A program made the position numbers and the translations under genes. Below the pieces are notes generated by a model. It was not told the origin of the DNA. It saw only the letters and a program-made list of their open reading frames with translations, and did not search any database. DNA of 35,602 nt from Streptacidiphilus jiangxiensis (GTDB lineage: Bacteria; Actinomycetota; Actinomycetes; Streptomycetales; Streptomycetaceae): NCBI RefSeq assembly GCF_900109465.1, contig NZ_FOAZ01000043.1, positions 1 through 35,602 of the forward strand. The letters run 5' to 3'. Shown piece by piece: positions 1-8,061 of the stretch (its first letter is position 1; the number at the start of each line of letters is the position of its first letter).

Positions 1-262
1 GGTCGGCGTCCATCGCCACCACCGAGGTCCCGGTGCGCAGCGTGGTCACGACGGGGCAGGGGTTGAGCCGGCCGTCGTTGAGTTTCGCGGCCAGGCCGGG
101 GGCGAGGCGGCTGCCGTGTCCGGGGATGCCCCGCAGGTCGGCCTCGACCAGGGCGGCGGCCAGGGTCCGGGCACCGGAGCGGTTCATCCCGGCCGTCTTG
201 AACAGCCGCACCAGGTAGGCCGCCAGCTCGCCGGCCGGCACCAGGACAGCGTCCGCGCTCAC
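1..262 (-). CDS. Malate/L-lactate dehydrogenase family (Ldh_2), N-terminal part
   Basis: The gene reads leftward off the window edge, so only about 87 N-terminal residues are present. They contain the segment VEADLRGIPGHGSRLAPGLA followed by KLNDGRLNP, which matches the N-terminal signature of the Ldh_2/sulfolactate dehydrogenase family of NAD(P)-dependent 2-hydroxyacid oxidoreductases (usual form: EADLRGIDSHG...R). The start is taken as the GTG whose first bases overlap the GH3 stop codon (GTGA, 4-base overlap), which argues for translational coupling with that gene. It is the last visible gene of the left operon (kinase, GH3 protein, dehydrogenase). The substrate cannot be told from this part; oxidation or reduction of a hydroxy-acid unit of the cluster product is an inference. 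Confidence 0.8.
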   Translation of the reverse strand, partial: MSADAVLVPAGELAAYLVRLFKTAGMNRSGARTLAAALVEADLRGIPGHGSRLAPGLAAKLNDGRLNPCPVVTTLRTGTSVVAMDAD

Positions 263-1842
263 CGCGCTTCCCCGACGGGCAGCCGGCCGGGGGCCCGGCC
301 GTGGCGCCAGATCGTCCCGGCGACGGCCTGGGCGCTGGCCGGGTGGGGGCTGTAGGCGGCGATCAGGACGTGCGCGCTGGAGTCGGCGAGTTCGTCCGGG
401 TCGCCGAAGGCGACCTGGACCACCGTGCTCCCGGCTGCGGCCAGGCGGCTGGCCTCGGCCGCGGCCGCGCTCGCGCCGGACGGGCGGCGGGTGTCGTAGC
501 CGTAGACGACCACCGCGCCGACTTCGGGCGGAACCGGCTGCCCGAAGGCGACGGGCAGCACCTGGCGGTGTTCGCCGATGGCAGCGGGAAAGGCGTCGGC
601 GGCGTGGCGGGCGCTGTCGGCCCGCCGCTGCCCGGTGTCCGGCACCCGCACCACCGCGACCGGGCGGCCCTGTCCGGCCAGGGGCAGCAGGTGCCCGCCG
701 CGCAGCGCGGTGACCGAGGCCTCGGCCACCTGCTCGGCGGCCCGGGCCGCGGTGCGGTCCGCACCCACCCAGTCCGGCAGGACCGCCTGGGGGCCGAGCC
801 CGAACCGGTGGTGCAGGTCCAGGACCCGGGCGGCGGCCTCCTCGAGCCGGGTCAGGGGCAGGAGTCCGGTGGCGACGGCGGCGGCCAGGGCCTCGACCAC
901 CGCGCGGCGCTGCCGGACCGCTTGGGCCCGGGCCGCCGCAGGGTGGTGGCCGCGGGAGACCTCGGAGTCGAGCATCACCAGGTCCAGCCCGGCCGCGACG
1001 GCCGCGACCGCCGCCGCCTCGACGCCGCCCAGCGGGCCGTTCACGGCGGGGATCGACAGGTTCTCGCTGACCGCGACCCCGGTGAAGCCCAGCTCGTCGC
1101 GCAGCAGGGCCAGCACGCGCGGCGAGGCGAGGGCCGGCCGGTCGTCCAGCTCGCGCACGGTGTGGCTGCCGACCATCACGCACGCCGCCCCCGCACCGGC
1201 GACCGCGCGGAACGGCAGCAGCGATCCGGGGACGAGGCGGTCGACCACGGGCGCGCTGTGGTGCGGATCGGCCTGGACCCCGCCCAGGCCGGGGAAGTGC
1301 TTGGCGGTCGCGGCCACGCCGCCGCTCTGCAGTCCGCGCACCCACGCCGCTGCCAGCGCGGCCACCCGCACCGGATCCGTTCCGAAGGACCGGGTGCCCA
1401 CCGCCGACGCGGAGTGCCAGGCCCCCAGGTCGACCACGGGGGCCAGGTTCCAGGTGAGGCCGACCGCGCGCAGCTGTCCGGCGATGGCGGCGCCGGCCAG
1501 CTCGGCCAGGTCCTCCCGGTCGGCCGCGCCCAGGGCCATGCCCCCGGGCAGCTGCGCCACGCCGGGCCAGTCCAGCGCGTTCAGTCGGCCGCCTTCCTGG
1601 TTCACGCTGACCAGCAGCGGCTCAGCCAGCGTGCGCTGCGCCGCGGTCAGGGCCAGGCGCAGCACGGCGGGGCTGGTGACGAGGTCCTTGCCGATCCGGC
1701 CCGAGGCCGCGCCCGCCTCCTCGGCGAGCTGGTCCTCGGCGGGCCCCGGGGTGAGCGGGTGCCGGCCGGGGCGGACGATCAGGTCCGCGAGGCGGGCGGC
1801 ATCCTGCGGCAGCTGCGGCCGGGGCGGGGTGGTGGTGGTCAT
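259..1842 (-). CDS. Glycoside hydrolase family 3 protein (NagZ-like), altered nucleophile position
   Basis: This 527-residue protein has family-3 N-terminal domain signatures: NQEGGRLNAL (residues 81-90), RSFGTDP (151-157) and KHFPGLGGVQADPHHSAPVV (181-200). The last aligns with the NagZ loop KHFPGHG...DSH, keeping the Asp-His pair (D192, H194) that acts as acid/base in beta-N-acetylhexosaminidases. The usual nucleophile motif (S/T-D-x-L) reads SENL at 259-262, so Glu260 replaces the expected Asp. The C-terminal third looks like the GH3 C-terminal alpha/beta domain. No signal peptide is visible, so it is probably cytoplasmic. An AAGGAG ribosome site lies about 10 bases before the ATG. It follows the kinase gene by 45 bases and overlaps the dehydrogenase gene by 4. 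It may cleave an amino-sugar intermediate, or bind one without cleaving it. Confidence 0.85.
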   Translation of the reverse strand: MTTTTPPRPQLPQDAARLADLIVRPGRHPLTPGPAEDQLAEEAGAASGRIGKDLVTSPAVLRLALTAAQRTLAEPLLVSVNQEGGRLNALDWPGVAQLPGGMALGAADREDLAELAGAAIAGQLRAVGLTWNLAPVVDLGAWHSASAVGTRSFGTDPVRVAALAAAWVRGLQSGGVAATAKHFPGLGGVQADPHHSAPVVDRLVPGSLLPFRAVAGAGAACVMVGSHTVRELDDRPALASPRVLALLRDELGFTGVAVSENLSIPAVNGPLGGVEAAAVAAVAAGLDLVMLDSEVSRGHHPAAARAQAVRQRRAVVEALAAAVATGLLPLTRLEEAAARVLDLHHRFGLGPQAVLPDWVGADRTAARAAEQVAEASVTALRGGHLLPLAGQGRPVAVVRVPDTGQRRADSARHAADAFPAAIGEHRQVLPVAFGQPVPPEVGAVVVYGYDTRRPSGASAAAAEASRLAAAGSTVVQVAFGDPDELADSSAHVLIAAYSPHPASAQAVAGTIWRHGRAPGRLPVGEAR

Positions 1843-1887
1843 CGTGCAGTGCTCCTTCCTGCATGACGGCGAACGGATGATCGAGGG

Positions 1888-2649
1888 TCAGGCAGAGGCG
1901 GCGGTGCCGGGCCCGGCCAGGCCGTAGACGCGCGGCTGCGGAAGGTGGGCGGTGGCGGCCGGGGACGGCAGCAACTGGGCGGCGACGAGGATCTGGCGGG
2001 CCATCTCCTGCGGGGAGTGCTCAGCGGTGTCGAAGACCAGCAGGGTGCGGTGGCGGCGGCCCAGGAAGTGCAGCAGGCCGGCGTTGAAGCGGTCGGCGAA
2101 GCCGGGGTTGTCGATGCTGTTGCGGTCGCCGGCGTCCAGGCGCTCCCGGGAGGCCATCCGCTCACGCCGCACCTCGACGTCGGCGTGCACGTACGCGGCG
2201 ACGTCGAACGCGGCGAAGTACCTGGAGGCCCACAGCGCCAGCACGGCCGGGAGGAACGGGCCGCCGGCCAGTCCGACGGCGATCGTGCGGTCCACGTAGC
2301 CCTCCTGGACCAGGACCGCGTCGCCGCAGTGCGGCGGGTCGAACCGCACCAGCAGCGCGTCCAGCGCGAACCCGCCGGCCAGGTAGGCGCCGGTGATGGA
2401 GCTGGAGCGGTACTGCCCGGCCAGCCGCAGCCGCTTGAGGGACTTCTCCAGCGGGTGGTGCTCGGCGAGCATGCCGCGGTGGCGCACCGCCGTGATGCCG
2501 TGCTCGGCCATCATCTCCAGCAGTGCGTCGACCAGCGTGGTCTTTCCGGAGCCGTCCAGTCCGTCGACCAGCAGGCGCACCGGCCGCGTGGCGGCCGGGC
2601 GCTGCGGGGCCAGGTGGAGTCGGCGGCGGACATCGAATGATGAGGACAT
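1888..2649 (-). CDS. Thymidylate-kinase-like P-loop nucleotide kinase
   Basis: A 253-residue protein with a Walker A loop GLDGSGKTT at residues 30-38, an EGYVDRTIAVGL segment resembling the DR-containing substrate site of dTMP kinases, and an arginine-rich LID-like stretch (RRERMASRERLDAGDRNS). This is the thymidylate kinase fold. It diverges enough from housekeeping Tmk that the phosphate acceptor could be another nucleotide or nucleoside. The protein carries about 20 extra N-terminal residues and a longer C-terminus than canonical Tmk (about 210 residues). An AAGGGA ribosome site precedes the ATG. It is the first gene of the left operon, divergent from the XRE regulator. Together with two HD phosphohydrolases nearby it suggests nucleotide chemistry in this cluster, which is an inference. 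Confidence 0.75.
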   Translation of the reverse strand: MSSSFDVRRRLHLAPQRPAATRPVRLLVDGLDGSGKTTLVDALLEMMAEHGITAVRHRGMLAEHHPLEKSLKRLRLAGQYRSSSITGAYLAGGFALDALLVRFDPPHCGDAVLVQEGYVDRTIAVGLAGGPFLPAVLALWASRYFAAFDVAAYVHADVEVRRERMASRERLDAGDRNSIDNPGFADRFNAGLLHFLGRRHRTLLVFDTAEHSPQEMARQILVAAQLLPSPAATAHLPQPRVYGLAGPGTAASA

Positions 2650-2973
2650 GCCAGTCCCTTCGATGGGGAGGTGCAGCGGATGCGCGGGAGGGGTTCGCCG
2701 GCAGGCGAGCCGGCGGGGTGAACTCAGGCGTGGGCGTTCGCGGTTGTCCCGGGTTTCACCCGGCTGCCGCGGCTCGCGTAACTAAGCTAGGAGCGAGCCG
2801 ATCTGACGGGGACTCACCGACAGTACGTGTTTCCACGCCCGGGGCGAGGGGTCTGCCCCGGAGGCCGGAGCCCGGCGGGGGCTTACCAGTGAACCGCTCC
2901 CGCACCGCCGAGCGGCACACCTGCGCGGAGCAACCGCGTTCAGCCTGTTCATGATCGCCAAAAGGGGTGGGGC
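2650..2973. other. Divergent intergenic region between kinase operon and XRE regulator
   Basis: These 324 bases hold no convincing gene; overlapping open frames lack coding character. The right part carries the element shared with the 11.4-11.5 kb region. The left part holds the ribosome site of the leftward kinase operon. Promoters for both directions must lie here, but no clear -35/-10 pair could be assigned. Confidence 0.7.
2887..2956 (+). promoter_or_regulatory. Two-part conserved upstream element, copy 1
   Basis: Box 1 is CAGTGAACC (2887-2895). Box 2 is CGCGTTCA, one variable base, then CCTGTTCATGATC (2935-2956). Box 2 contains two direct GTTCA repeats 9 bases apart, and box 1 contains the reverse complement TGAAC. 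Box 2 ends 17 bases before the ATG of the XRE regulator. The same boxes with identical spacing precede the regulator at 11522. The 39 bases between the boxes are not conserved, which argues for a selected binding site rather than simple duplication. An operator or promoter role is an inference. Confidence 0.65.
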
Positions 2974-4071
2974 ATGGCGCTTCGGGACCGCGGGCGCACG
3001 GAGATCGGCGTCGTCTCCGGGTACCTGCTGCGGCTGCTGCGCGAGAGCATTCCGCGCACCCAGGCACACTTCGCCGAGGACCTCACGGTCGACCTCGGCA
3101 CGGTCCAGGGCTGGGAGTCCGGCCGCCGGCCGCTGGCGAACACCCGCTCGGCGGATCTGCTCCAGCTGCGCCGCCGCCTGGCCCTGCTCGGGGCGGCCCC
3201 GGGTCTGCTCGCGCTGCTGGCGGCAGCGATGGACGCCGACCGCATCCTCACCGCGGTCCTCCAGCCGCCACTCGACCCGGCTGACCACCCGCTCGCCGGC
3301 TGGGTCCAGTCGCGGGAGGCCGCGCACATGATCGCCTGGGCGGTGCGCGGCATCACGCCCCCCGCACTGGTCGGCCGTCCCACCGGGCCCCGCCGAGGTG
3401 CCGTGGCCGCCGGTCCGGTCCTCGCCGCCGCCGACCGCACGGCCTTCTTCTCCCACCTGCGCCGCACCGCGGACAGCGCCGAGGCAGCGGGCGAGCGGGC
3501 GCTGCTGCTGCGCCGCCAGGCGCTCTACCTCGCCAGCTACGACCCGGCCCCGGACGCCGGCGACTGGGCCGAGCAGGCGCTGCGGGCGATGCGCCCCGCC
3601 CTGGCGCTGCGCGGATACACCCCGCGCTGGATCGAGGCCCGCACCGCAGCCACCGTCGCCGCCCGCCAGGGCGACCCCGAGCAGCTGCGCGACTTCATCG
3701 ACGCAGCGCTCGTCGGCGACCAGCACGGCGAACTGGCGAACTTGTCGTACTGGGCGTACTGGCTGGGGGCCATGCCCGCCGACGCGCCCGACGACGGGTT
3801 CATGCACGCCCCGTCACCGGCGGCGTGGAACCCCCTGCAGCTGCTCCAGTCCCTCGTCGGCTCCCTGCACGACGCGCCCGGCACGGTCGACCTGTACGTC
3901 CATTCGGTCACCACCCTGCTCGACGTGCACCCGTGGCTGCCGCTGGCCGATCCCCAGACCGCTCGCCAGTTCGGCAGCCGCGCGACCGAGCTGCTCGACG
4001 GCCGGGTGATCTCGCCGAGATCCCGCCACGACCTGGAGTCGGTGCAATACCGTCTACAGCAGACGAACTGA
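2974..4071 (+). CDS. XRE-type HTH transcriptional regulator
   Basis: A 365-residue protein whose N-terminus (about residues 10-65) is an XRE helix-turn-helix: TQAHFAEDLTVDLGTVQGWESGRRPL fits the usual pattern of Q-x-x-hAE, recognition helix and WE-x-GRR. The remaining 300 residues are helical and Ala/Leu/Arg-rich, like the TPR-like or ligand-sensing C-terminal parts of large actinomycete regulators, but no named domain was recognised. The ATG is preceded by a purine-rich AAAAGGGGTGGGG. It is transcribed away from the kinase/GH3/dehydrogenase operon and is followed 11 bases later by the HD hydrolase gene, so those two are probably co-transcribed. The conserved element upstream suggests shared or self-regulation with the regulator at 11522. 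Confidence 0.85.
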   Translation: MALRDRGRTEIGVVSGYLLRLLRESIPRTQAHFAEDLTVDLGTVQGWESGRRPLANTRSADLLQLRRRLALLGAAPGLLALLAAAMDADRILTAVLQPPLDPADHPLAGWVQSREAAHMIAWAVRGITPPALVGRPTGPRRGAVAAGPVLAAADRTAFFSHLRRTADSAEAAGERALLLRRQALYLASYDPAPDAGDWAEQALRAMRPALALRGYTPRWIEARTAATVAARQGDPEQLRDFIDAALVGDQHGELANLSYWAYWLGAMPADAPDDGFMHAPSPAAWNPLQLLQSLVGSLHDAPGTVDLYVHSVTTLLDVHPWLPLADPQTARQFGSRATELLDGRVISPRSRHDLESVQYRLQQTN

Positions 4072-4082
4072 CGGAGGACCCG

Positions 4083-4691
4083 GTGAGCGACCGTACGCAC
4101 GACGACCCGGAGGCCGCCGGCACGGCCGCCCTGTTCTACGAGGCCGGTGTCCTGCGCCGCGTTCCGCGCACCGGCTGGGGCTACGACGGCATCCCCGGCG
4201 GGGAGACCGTGGCCGAGCACAGCCACCGCGCCGCCGTCATCGGCGCCGCCCTCGCGGCTGTGGAGGGCGCCGACCCCGGCCGCACCGCACTGCTGTGCGT
4301 ACTCCACGACCTCCACGAGGCCCGCACCGGCGACCTAACCCCTCTCGCCAAGCGGTACGTCGCCTTCAAGGCGGACCCGCGCGACGTCACCGCCGACCAG
4401 ACCGCGGGCGCCCACCCGGCGGTGCGGGACGTCCTGGCCGGTGCCGTCGACGAGTTCGAGTCCGCCGACAGCGCGGAGGCGCGCTGCGCGCACGACGCCG
4501 ACAAGCTCGACTGCATCATCGCGGCCCTCGAGTACCGCGCGCAGGGCCACACCGCCGTCCAGGGCAAGATCGACCGGTGCCTGGCCGCACTCAAGACCGC
4601 CTCGGCCCGGCGCATCGCCGAAGCCGCGCTGACGACCGACCCGACCAGCTGGCAGCAGCTCTTCGCCACGACATCAGCGGCCCCTCGTTGA
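4083..4691 (+). CDS. HD-domain phosphohydrolase (YfbR/HDDC2-like)
   Basis: A 202-residue protein with metal-binding motifs in the HD order: VAEHSHR (H46, H48), LHDLHEARTGD (H75, D76, E79) and CAHDADKLD (H137, D138, D140). The spacing and the phrase HEARTGD resemble the HD_3 family of 5'-deoxyribonucleotidases such as E. coli YfbR and human HDDC2, which dephosphorylate nucleoside 5'-monophosphates. The start is a GTG with a strong GGAGGA site 7 bases upstream, 11 bases after the stop of the regulator. Its place beside a nucleotide-kinase-like gene suggests the cluster handles a nucleotide or sugar phosphate. Substrate is unknown. Confidence 0.8.
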   Translation: MSDRTHDDPEAAGTAALFYEAGVLRRVPRTGWGYDGIPGGETVAEHSHRAAVIGAALAAVEGADPGRTALLCVLHDLHEARTGDLTPLAKRYVAFKADPRDVTADQTAGAHPAVRDVLAGAVDEFESADSAEARCAHDADKLDCIIAALEYRAQGHTAVQGKIDRCLAALKTASARRIAEAALTTDPTSWQQLFATTSAAPR

Positions 4692-4966
4692 TCGCACCGC
4701 TCCCCGAGAAGAACTCACCGTCCGCCGGCCCGTGCCCGCGACCTGCGCGAGTGCCGATCACGGGCCGCAGACCACTAAGGTGGGGCGTCGCAAGGACGTG
4801 AAGGAGGAGCAGCTTCGCTGCGGCCGACCGTCCGGCGACTGCCTGGCCCACGGCGCCCTCGTCCGCGCCCGCGGCACTCGCCGCGGACCGGTGCGTAGGC
4901 GGCCACCGGCCCGTGCGACCTGACCGAGCGTCGCGCCCGATCCGCTGTCCATGCTCCGGAGCCCGT

Positions 4967-5857
4967 ATGACCAGCAGTCCGAAGGCCACCATCGACGCGG
5001 TGGTCCTCACCATGAACGACCGGCCCGCCGAGTTCCCCCGGGCGATGGCCTCGCTCCTCGCCCAGGAGGGCGTGGACCTGCGCGTGGTCATCGTCGGCAA
5101 CGGCTGCGAACCGGACTACGCGCCCGAGGGCGTCACCGTAGTCACCCTGCCGGAGAACCTCGGCATCCCCGAGGGCCGCAACGTCGGGGCCGACGCCCTC
5201 GCCGGGCCCGACGCGGGCGAGTTCATCTTCTTCTACGACAACGACGCCGAGCTGCCCGAGACCGACGTGCTGGCCCGGCTGGTCGACCAGGCCCGCCGCC
5301 GCCCCGAGGCCGCCTACATCCAGCCGCGCATCGCGGACCCTGTCACCGGCGTCACCGTCCGCCGGTGGGTGCCGCGCCTGCGGGCGGGCGATCCGAGTCG
5401 GCCCGGCACCGTCACCGCGATGGCCGAGGGCGTCGTGCTGATCCGCCGAGCGGACTTCGACCGCGCCGGCCGTTGGCCCGGCTCGTTTTTCCTGTATCAC
5501 GAGGGCTTCGACTTGGCGCTGAGGATCTGGGACATGGGCCGCACCGGCTACTACGCCCCGGAGATCATCGTGCACCACCCGGCGAGCGACCCGGCACGCC
5601 ACGCCCTCTACCTGCGCCTGGTCGCCCGCAACCGGGTCTGGGTCGCATACAGGCGCCTTCCCGCGCCGCTGGTGCCGATCTACATCTCGTCGTGGATCGT
5701 CATCACGACGCTGCGCATGCGGCGCGACCGTGCCGCCCTGGCCACTTGGTTCAAGGGGCTGCGGGAAGGCCTGCGCGGCGGGCACGGCGAGCGGCACCCC
5801 ATCTCGTGGTCCACGGTCTGGCGCCTGACCCGGGCAGGACGGCCGCCGGTCCTGTGA
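4967..5857 (+). CDS. Family 2 glycosyltransferase
   Basis: A 296-residue GT-A fold enzyme. It shows the N-terminal nucleotide-binding strand DAVVLTMNDRP (residues 10-20), NLGIPEGRNVG (64-74), the metal-binding DND (91-93) in FIFFYDNDAELPE, and HEGFDLALR (178-186), which corresponds to the xEDxDLxxR acceptor/catalytic motif of GT2 enzymes. The C-terminus has a hydrophobic stretch (PLVPIYISSWIVITTL) that could touch the membrane. The start is chosen at the ATG with GGAG 5 bases upstream; an upstream in-frame GTG would add 18 residues without a ribosome site. It lies alone, 275 bases after the HD gene and convergent with the unknown 452-residue protein. The donor sugar may come from the epimerase/aminotransferase operon (inference). 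Confidence 0.85.
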   Translation: MTSSPKATIDAVVLTMNDRPAEFPRAMASLLAQEGVDLRVVIVGNGCEPDYAPEGVTVVTLPENLGIPEGRNVGADALAGPDAGEFIFFYDNDAELPETDVLARLVDQARRRPEAAYIQPRIADPVTGVTVRRWVPRLRAGDPSRPGTVTAMAEGVVLIRRADFDRAGRWPGSFFLYHEGFDLALRIWDMGRTGYYAPEIIVHHPASDPARHALYLRLVARNRVWVAYRRLPAPLVPIYISSWIVITTLRMRRDRAALATWFKGLREGLRGGHGERHPISWSTVWRLTRAGRPPVL

Positions 5858-5864
5858 CCAGCAG

Positions 5865-5907
5865 TGCCGGTGTGACCGCCGCCGGGCTGGCGCCGGTCAC
5901 GCCGGCA
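5865..5907. terminator. Bidirectional hairpin between convergent genes
   Basis: TGCCGGTGTGACC (5865-5877) pairs with GGTCACGCCGGCA (5895-5907), a 13-bp stem with one G-U pair and a 17-base loop. It begins 8 bases after the glycosyltransferase stop and overlaps the end of the opposite gene. There is no T-run, as is common in Streptomyces terminators. Confidence 0.5.
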
Positions 5908-7255
5908 CCGGCGCACGGTTGATCCACCGCTCCTCCTCGGTCCGATCCCGCAGCGGGGCAACCAGCCACGGCACCAGCCGCGGGGCCGGCACGACGTCGA
6001 GCTGCTCGACCGGGTGCAGCAGACCCCTCTCGTCCAGGTCAGCAGTCCAGACCGTAAACCGGGCGTCCGGCGCAGCCGGGTTGACGCCGACCTCGCCCTT
6101 GGGGCCGCACGCAGCATTGAAGGGCAGGCAGATGCCCTGGGTGTTCCAGTACGTCCAGGCCTCCAGCGCCTTGGCCTGCTCGAAGACGTGGTAGAGCTGC
6201 GGGTAGCGGTCCAGCAGGCGCACCTCGCGGAACAGCAGCTGGCCCAGCAGGTGCGGTGCCGCAGCGGCCAGGTGCTCGGGGCTGATCCGCTGGAAGGAGA
6301 CATCGCGGACATCCTGGTCGGCTGCGAGGCCAGTGGTGGCGAACTGGTGGGCGACACGCCGCCGGACGTAGGCGGGAGCCCCGGCGGCGAGAGCGGGTTC
6401 GATGCGGCCGACGAGGTCGAGCAGGCGCGCGTGGCCGGGCTGGAAGCGGCCGAGGTCGAAGAGGGTGCCCATGCCGGCCACGGCGTCGAACGCCAACTGC
6501 TTGTACAGGTGGTTGTTCAGCTCCCCGTGCTCCGCGCACTCCCGGGTAGGGCGACTGCGGGAGTGGAGCATCAGGTACTCGGCGACGGCCTCGAAATAGA
6601 CGTAGCCGAGGAAGGGGACGACGGGGACGGCCTGGGCCAGGGCGTCGACGAAGGGCCGGTCCTCGCCCTCCTGGCCGGCGGCGGTGCGCAGCAGCCGGTC
6701 GAGCAGCGCCGCGGTGGTGTGCACCCGGTCGGTGACCGAGCGGGTGACCCGCTCGTCCTCCTCGGCGGTGAGGGTGTGGCGGAAGGCTTGGAAGGCGCGC
6801 AGGTGGACGGCGCCCAGGCGCAGGTAGTCCAGCCCCTTCGCCGGGCCGGGCCGGCCGGGCGCCACCTCGACGACCAGCGCGGTGCTGCCGCGGCGGCTGT
6901 CCAGGTGGTCGCGGCTGCCGAGCATGTGCGTGCCGAGGTTGTGCGGCCGCAGCGCTCCGCCGGGCAGCGCGGTGAGCGGGGAGCCGTAGACCGCGCCGAC
7001 CAGGCAGCCGGTGGAGGCGAGGAGCTGGCCGCTGGCGCGTACCTGGTCCAGGGAGCGGCCCAGGTGCAGAAGGCGTACCGGGGCGCCGGCGGCGAGAGCG
7101 TCAAGCAGGGCGTTCTCGCGCAGCAGGTGCCCGTTGGGGGTCTGCTCGAGGAGTTGGCGCCAGTCGGCTTCGGTGGCGGCCAGGCCGGCGGGCTCCGCCC
7201 GGCGGGGCGGGGCGGCGCCGAAGTCGGTGTGGGCGTGGTCCCAGTCGGCGTGCAT
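5897..7255 (-). CDS. Unrecognised 452-residue cluster protein
   Basis: No family was recognised. The protein is soluble-looking, without signal peptide or membrane segments. The middle is helical (FVDALAQAVPVVPFLGYVYFEAVAEYLM and HLYKQLAFDAVAGMGTLFDL). The C-terminal part contains the glycine/proline-rich turn FNAACGPKGEVGVNP, then VWTADLDERGLLHPVEQLDVVPAPRLVPWLV, which look like candidates for conserved motifs. The frame stays open far upstream but overlaps the HD gene there. The ATG at 7255 has GAGGACGAGG just before it and lies 14 bases after the HD gene stop, so it is taken as the start. It is the last gene of the leftward run of module B. Tight linkage to an HD protein and sugar enzymes suggests a biosynthetic role, but none is assigned. 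Confidence 0.75.
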   Translation of the reverse strand: MHADWDHAHTDFGAAPPRRAEPAGLAATEADWRQLLEQTPNGHLLRENALLDALAAGAPVRLLHLGRSLDQVRASGQLLASTGCLVGAVYGSPLTALPGGALRPHNLGTHMLGSRDHLDSRRGSTALVVEVAPGRPGPAKGLDYLRLGAVHLRAFQAFRHTLTAEEDERVTRSVTDRVHTTAALLDRLLRTAAGQEGEDRPFVDALAQAVPVVPFLGYVYFEAVAEYLMLHSRSRPTRECAEHGELNNHLYKQLAFDAVAGMGTLFDLGRFQPGHARLLDLVGRIEPALAAGAPAYVRRRVAHQFATTGLAADQDVRDVSFQRISPEHLAAAAPHLLGQLLFREVRLLDRYPQLYHVFEQAKALEAWTYWNTQGICLPFNAACGPKGEVGVNPAAPDARFTVWTADLDERGLLHPVEQLDVVPAPRLVPWLVAPLRDRTEEERWINRAPVPA

Positions 7256-7269
7256 GGCCTCGTCCTCTG

Positions 7270-8016
7270 CTAGGCGGGCAGCACGGCGTCGAGCGCCTGC
7301 CGCAGGGCGTGCTCGTCGGTGGCGCCGTCGAGGCGGGCCTGCTCGCTGTGGACCACGAGGTCGTGGGCCAGCGGCGGCGCCCAGTTTGGGACGGGGCGGG
7401 TCAGCCGGGCCGGGTCGGACCACCAGCGCTCCAGCGGCAGCCGGTACCGGTCGAGGGCGTCGGCGGCCTTGAGCAGGTCGACGGCCTGGTGGTGGAGCCG
7501 GTAGGCGCCGGCCTGCTGATCTGTGAAGTCGGGGTGGGCGACGTCGTGGAGGGCGACGGCGGTGAGCACCTCGTCGGTGAACTCGGTGCCGAACACGCCG
7601 ACCACGGCGTCGGCCTGGCCGGTGAGCCAGTCGGCGGCGCGCCGACCGTGACCGGGGTCGGTGCGGTCGCCCTGGCGGCGGCAGTCGTGGCACGCGGCCG
7701 CGCCCGCGAGCGCGCGGGCGCGGCCCGGTTCGACGCCGTGCGCCGGGGCGAGGAGCTGGACGAGGAGGGCGACGCGGGCGCCGTGTCGCACCCCGTGGAT
7801 CGACTCGGCGGCCTGCGGGCGGGCGAACCAGGCCCTGGCGGGGACGAACAGCGCCGGGCGGTCCAGGTCGCGGGGGCGCGGCTCAGTCTGGGGCGGCCGG
7901 TTGCAGGCGATCCAGGACAGCGTCTGGCGGTCGAGGGCCTGGTGGTCGGGGAGCTGCCCGGCCAGCGCGAGCGTGCGCAGCGTTGGGCCGGCCGGCAGGA
8001 GGTCGGACGCGGTCAT
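7270..8016 (-). CDS. HD-domain protein
   Basis: A 248-residue protein with an HD-type metal site: HGVRH (H74, H78), ACHDCRRQGDRTDPGHGRRAADW (H110, D111) and ALHDVAHP (H157, D158), followed by KAADALDRYR, typical of the last helix where an Asp completes the site. This is a second HD phosphohydrolase, unlike the YfbR-like one at 4083 in sequence and length. The ATG at 8016 is chosen because a TTTGGAG site lies 7-8 bases upstream; a start 12 bases earlier is possible. It sits 94 bases after the aminotransferase gene, separated from it by a strong hairpin, and 14 bases before the unknown protein. The substrate is unknown; a phosphorylated sugar or nucleotide would fit the context. Confidence 0.8.
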   Translation of the reverse strand: MTASDLLPAGPTLRTLALAGQLPDHQALDRQTLSWIACNRPPQTEPRPRDLDRPALFVPARAWFARPQAAESIHGVRHGARVALLVQLLAPAHGVEPGRARALAGAAACHDCRRQGDRTDPGHGRRAADWLTGQADAVVGVFGTEFTDEVLTAVALHDVAHPDFTDQQAGAYRLHHQAVDLLKAADALDRYRLPLERWWSDPARLTRPVPNWAPPLAHDLVVHSEQARLDGATDEHALRQALDAVLPA

Positions 8017-8061
8017 GCAGGACTCCAAAGGGGAGGTGGCGGTACGGAGCGGCCACGGCCC

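Noticed and set aside
2393..3067. Several overlapping frames in the divergent gap and inside the kinase gene.
   Set aside because: They are Arg/Ser/Pro-rich shadows without ribosome sites.
4798..4923. Short frame of 41 residues beginning VKEEQLRCGRPSG, between the HD and glycosyltransferase genes.
   Set aside because: The AAGGAGGAG here lies after, not before, the possible start, and the composition is Arg-rich as in random high-G+C frames.
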